37,760 nucleotides of DNA, from assembly GCF_030693485.1 (NCBI RefSeq), contig NZ_JAUYAN010000093.1, forward strand, positions 1 to 37,760, read 5' to 3'. The position numbers and the translations under genes were made by a program. Shown here in pieces: positions 35,395 through 37,760 of the stretch (position 1 is the stretch's first letter; each line of letters opens with the position of its first letter). Source of the DNA: Bradyrhizobium sp. Lineage in GTDB: Bacteria; Pseudomonadota; Alphaproteobacteria; Rhizobiales; Xanthobacteraceae. The notes under the pieces were generated by a model. It was not told where the DNA came from. It made no database searches and saw only the letters and a list, made by a program, of their open reading frames with translations.

Positions 35395-35406
35395 GAAGTT
35401 GTCTTC
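35395..35406. promoter_or_regulatory. Upstream activator dyad 2 (GAAG-TTGT-CTTC)
   Basis: This is a second GAAG-N4-CTTC dyad centred at 35400.5 (about -130), exactly 42 bp from the first, which is four helical turns. The two would place activator dimers on the same DNA face. Confidence 0.55.
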
Positions 35407-35835
35407 GTCGGCGCGGTGGCATTGCAGGCGAGCTGAACGCAAATGCTGGAAGGAGAGAAGAATTTCCGACGCTTTGGCTATAAGCGCTTTCTTGGCTGCT
35501 GCGGCCCACAGCAAGACCCGCCTTCAACGTCAAGTCCGCTTCGTTCCAATTAGCAAGCATCGTCACCATCGGATTCGACCGGTATCGGCGCGGGTTCCGA
35601 TCGTCGCGGATGCGGTGTTATGGAAGAACTAGGCCACTGGCGAGACGCCGAGCCAATATTCCCTCCGGCTTTGACCAGACAGCGTTCACCGCTACTGATG
35701 GTAACCACTCCAGCTATGGCCCAATAGCCGACCATCGGGCGGGATCGCTCCCGCAGTTAATTATCGCTGGCACTACCCAGACCGTTAGGTCCGGGTTCTC
35801 TGTGCCAAGCTCGCTGGACGCCCAAGAACGGCGAA
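35407..35835. other. Gene-free interval upstream of the cluster promoter region
   Basis: About 430 bases lie between the activator dyads and the RidA-family stop. Short open frames exist on both strands, but none has a ribosome-binding site or recognisable protein. I see no mobile-element ends. A degenerate GAAG-AATT-TCC element at 35457-35467 might be a third, weak activator site. Confidence 0.4.
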
Positions 35836-36237
35836 CTAGCCTCCCGCGCCGATTACGCCGGTCGCGTTGATCTCCACCTTGAGCGGGGGGATGGCCTTCG
35901 GCGAGCCAACGCGCTTTACCTCGATCAAGGTTGAGCAGGGAAAGTCGCCGGTGAAGAACTCCCGGCGGGCGCGCCACACCTCGGTGTTTTCATCGAGATT
36001 GGTGACGTACACCGTGATAGACATGATGTCATTCATCTTGCCGCCCGCGGCCTCCAGCAGATCCTTGAACTTCTGGAAGATCGACCTGGTCTGAATGTAC
36101 ATGTCGTCGCCTGGATGCTCCCCTTTAGGTCCCGAGCCGGTCATCCCTGCGATGTGGAAATATCCGTTTGCTACTTTCATGTTGGACCAAGTCTGCGGTG
36201 GCGCCTCCGCCACCTTGGGCGATCGGATAGTTTTCAT
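35836..36237 (-). CDS. RidA/YjgF/UK114-family protein
   Basis: The 133-residue protein has the RidA fold sequence: an N-terminal YFHIAGMTGSGPKGEHPG, a central helix IFQKFKDLLEAAGGKMNDI, VTVYVTNLDENTEVW-like strand (seen as ITVYVTNLDENTEVW) and a C-terminal STLIEVKRVGSP followed by LKVEINATGV. The arginine that binds the imine carboxylate in canonical RidA (usually R105 in a PAR-like context) is not clearly present in that position, so this is probably a YjgF subfamily member other than RidA itself. The family forms trimers in the cytoplasm. AGGAGGAG lies about 12 bases before ATG 36237. It is monocistronic between the cluster's upstream region and tRNA-Ser. Confidence 0.88.
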   Translation of the reverse strand: MKTIRSPKVAEAPPQTWSNMKVANGYFHIAGMTGSGPKGEHPGDDMYIQTRSIFQKFKDLLEAAGGKMNDIMSITVYVTNLDENTEVWRARREFFTGDFPCSTLIEVKRVGSPKAIPPLKVEINATGVIGAGG

Positions 36238-36441
36238 GCTCAAGGGTCTCCTCCTGTGAAACGGATTCGAAGCGAACGGGGATGCCATGTCGTCTAGACT
36301 TTTCCGTCCAAACAGTTCGTGGCGGATGTCCTCCCAACGCGCAACGCGCGAGCGGATCGTACCACGCGCACCGCGATGGTAAACGGGGCCGAGTTTGGGT
36401 GCGCGCAGTGATTGACGGCGGAATATCGGCCTTGGGGCACT

Positions 36442-36463
36442 AGCTGCGGGCGACCCCGCGGCT
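36442..36463 (-). terminator. Hairpin downstream of tRNA-Ser
   Basis: AGC-T-GCGGG (36442-36450) and CCCGC-G-GCT (36455-36463, same strand) give a 5-bp plus 3-bp interrupted stem about 30 bases past the tRNA 3' end in its direction of transcription. There is no U-run, so a terminator is only tentatively called. Confidence 0.3.
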
Positions 36464-36493
36464 CGTGCAGAGAATAGAGGACTGGGGCCAAGT

Positions 36494-36583
36494 TGGCGGA
36501 GAGAGTGGGATTCGAACCCACGGTACGGTTTCCCGCACACACGCTTTCCAAGCGTGCGCCTTAAGCCACTCGGCCATCTCTCC
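36494..36583 (-). tRNA. tRNA-Ser(GGA)
   Basis: This is a 90-nt class II tRNA read on the minus strand. The acceptor stem is GGAGAGA/TCTCTCC, then discriminator G and encoded CCA (36494-36496). The D-arm is GGCCGAGTGGCTTAAGGC, and the anticodon stem CACGC/GCGTG holds the loop TTGGAAA (anticodon GGA). A long variable arm (TGCGGGAAACCGTA) and a T-arm GTGGGTTCGAATCCCAC complete it. All features are intact, so the gene is functional. It reads UCC/UCU serine codons. Confidence 0.97.
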
Positions 36584-36784
36584 GGATGGCCTGTCTTGAA
36601 GGGGCCCGGCGACTTTTGCAAGGGACTGCGGCCACGGCCGCCAATATTTCGATAACCAATTGAATAACATGGATAATTTGGCACAACCGTCGGTCGCGTA
36701 CCGGAACCATCTTGAGGCCTTGAACCGAAAACCGGTTACAGTCGACGACGGATCATCGTGACGATTCAACCAGCGGAGCGCGGC

Positions 36785-37126
36785 ATGACCAGCCCCAGGG
36801 CGCTGATAGTCTCCATTCTGATGTCCGCTGCGGCGCTGGATGCCGGGCCGGCGCTGGCGCAGGCCTGCACACGCCATGGCCTCGACGTCGCCTGCGATGA
36901 TGGCCGGCGCGGCGTGCTGTCAGGCGATGCGATCATCTGGACCGACGGCACGCGCTCGAGCCTGACCTCGCCGCATCCGAGCGTGATCATCGGCAACAAG
37001 TCGTCGGTCGTCGTCGGCCCCGGAGTGTTCGTCGGCAAGGGCAAGGGTGTGGCGCCTCTGGACAATCCGAGCGCGCCGCACAAGGCGCGCTGCGCCGTGC
37101 TCGATGGCGTGTCGTATTGTTACTAG
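36785..37126 (+). CDS. Small exported protein of unknown function
   Basis: The 113-residue protein has a signal peptide (about residues 1-26: ALIVSILMSAAALDAGPALAQ). The mature part of about 88 residues has four cysteines (ACTRHGLDVACDDG near the start, RCAVLDGVSYCY at the end), suggesting two disulfides. The middle is a glycine/valine/lysine-rich beta stretch (SVVVGPGVFVGKGKGVA). I do not recognise the family. ATG 36785 has GGAG upstream; the GTG at 36758 would add nine residues before the signal. It converges on otsA with a 7-bp gap. It is probably periplasmic. Confidence 0.75.
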   Translation: MTSPRALIVSILMSAAALDAGPALAQACTRHGLDVACDDGRRGVLSGDAIIWTDGTRSSLTSPHPSVIIGNKSSVVVGPGVFVGKGKGVAPLDNPSAPHKARCAVLDGVSYCY

Positions 37127-37133
37127 ACCGGGC

Positions 37134-37760
37134 CTAGTGATACCGCGCATTGAAATTGGCGGCGCGTGGCGGCCACAATACCGGCTCCGCGATCAGCGGC
37201 TCGCCGGCATCCCTGTCGGCATGGGTATCCTGCAGCGCGTCGACAAAATCCGCAAACCATTGCTGGATCGTGCCGGCGCGAAGCTTCTTCATCATCGCTT
37301 CCCAGCGTAGCCGGCGTTCGTTCAACGGCATCGACAGCGCGGTCGCGATGGTTCGCGCCATGCCGTCGATGTCATGCGGATTGACCATCAGCGCGGTGTC
37401 GAGCTCGTTGGCAGCCCCGTCAAATTTCGACAGCACCAGCACGCCGGGATCGGCCGGGTTCTGTGCCGCGACATATTCCTTGGCAACCAGATTCATGCCG
37501 TCATGCAGCGGGGTGACGACGCCGACCTGGGCGGTGCGATAGAGGCCCGCCAGCACGGTCTGGCTGAAACCCTTGTTGAGGTAACGGATCGGAGTCCAGT
37601 CGACCTCGCCATGCCGGCCATTGACGTCGCTGACCAGCTTGGCGAGTTCGTTCTGCAGATTGCCATAGGCTTCGATGGCGCCGCGCGACGGCGTGGCGAT
37701 CTGCAGCAGGGAGGCGGTGCGCGCGAGCCCCGGCTGCAAGGTCCACATCCGGTCGAACGC
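37134..37760 (-). CDS. otsA: Trehalose-6-phosphate synthase, C-terminal part (start outside window)
   Basis: The last 208 or so codons of a glycosyltransferase family 20 protein run off the window edge. Visible family motifs are TPIRYLNKGFSQTVLAGLYR, the nucleotide-sugar/phosphate-binding TPLHDGMNLVAKEYVAAQ, and VLVLSKFDGAANEL with the conserved SxFxGAA pattern. It transfers glucose from UDP-glucose to glucose-6-phosphate, making trehalose-6-phosphate for osmoprotection. The C-terminus carries about 35 extra residues (EPVLWPPRAANFNARYH). In related genomes otsB often lies upstream, outside this window. Confidence 0.94.
   Translation of the reverse strand, partial: AFDRMWTLQPGLARTASLLQIATPSRGAIEAYGNLQNELAKLVSDVNGRHGEVDWTPIRYLNKGFSQTVLAGLYRTAQVGVVTPLHDGMNLVAKEYVAAQNPADPGVLVLSKFDGAANELDTALMVNPHDIDGMARTIATALSMPLNERRLRWEAMMKKLRAGTIQQWFADFVDALQDTHADRDAGEPLIAEPVLWPPRAANFNARYH

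Noticed and set aside
35407..35835. Short plus- and minus-strand frames as remnants of a transposase
   Set aside because: No DDE motif, terminal inverted repeats or target duplication could be recognised; no ribosome-binding sites.

Overview
The window looks like chromosomal DNA of an alphaproteobacterium of the Bradyrhizobium/Rhodopseudomonas type. The basis is high GC, rhizobial-style gene content (NMT1/SsuA-type ABC transporter, Bug/TctC binding protein, GMC oxidoreductase, otsA) and a tRNA-Ser with encoded CCA. This placement rests on protein flavour and gene order; no database search was possible.

Layout. (1) 1-3259, minus strand: a 5'-methylthioadenosine salvage operon, mtnP, mtnA and the aldolase part of an aldolase/short-chain-dehydrogenase fusion cut by the window edge. 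(2) 3428-9782: a small cytochrome c, a limonene-epoxide-hydrolase-like protein, recQ, a coiled-coil protein and a UvrD/Rep-type helicase. (3) 9797-22696: a catabolic block. It holds a GntR/UTRA regulator, a GMC oxidoreductase and an enolase-superfamily enzyme, divergent from a three-gene ABC importer with a near-perfect palindrome at the divergent promoter. It continues with an HSL-type esterase divergent from a Baeyer-Villiger monooxygenase, a Bug-type binding protein, an MFS carrier and a metallo-beta-lactamase-fold hydrolase. (4) 22735-25397: a DUF2786-like protein, an SGNH protein and a NeuD/PglD-type acyltransferase. (5) 25398-35406: an accessory region. (6) 35836-37760: a RidA-family protein, tRNA-Ser(GGA), a small exported protein and the 3' part of otsA.

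The most unusual part is region 5. Seven minus-strand genes (35203 down to 27275) are packed with short gaps or overlaps. They lie behind a full-consensus sigma-54 promoter (35282-35297). Two GAAG-N4-CTTC dyads sit 42 bp apart at about -88 and -130. A sigma-54 activator with an intact GAFTGA loop is encoded convergently at the other end (25895-27274). The genes encode two paralogous glycine-zipper proteins with acidic N-termini, an HEIGH metallopeptidase-like protein, an orphan protein with a carboxypeptidase-regulatory/CNA-B-like domain, an alpha-oxoamine-synthase-like PLP protein, an HETVH (M35-like) protein carrying the same FEF/FEW-type acidic motifs, and an amidohydrolase. I do not recognise this combination as a described system. 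I infer a dedicated, signal-activated program whose acidic-tagged proteins are matured or delivered together; its biological role is unknown. A short tRNA-Ser 3'-end-like fragment at 25477-25491, in direct orientation with the intact tRNA-Ser at 36494-36583, hints that the segment could be an old tRNA-targeted insertion, but no integrase is present here.
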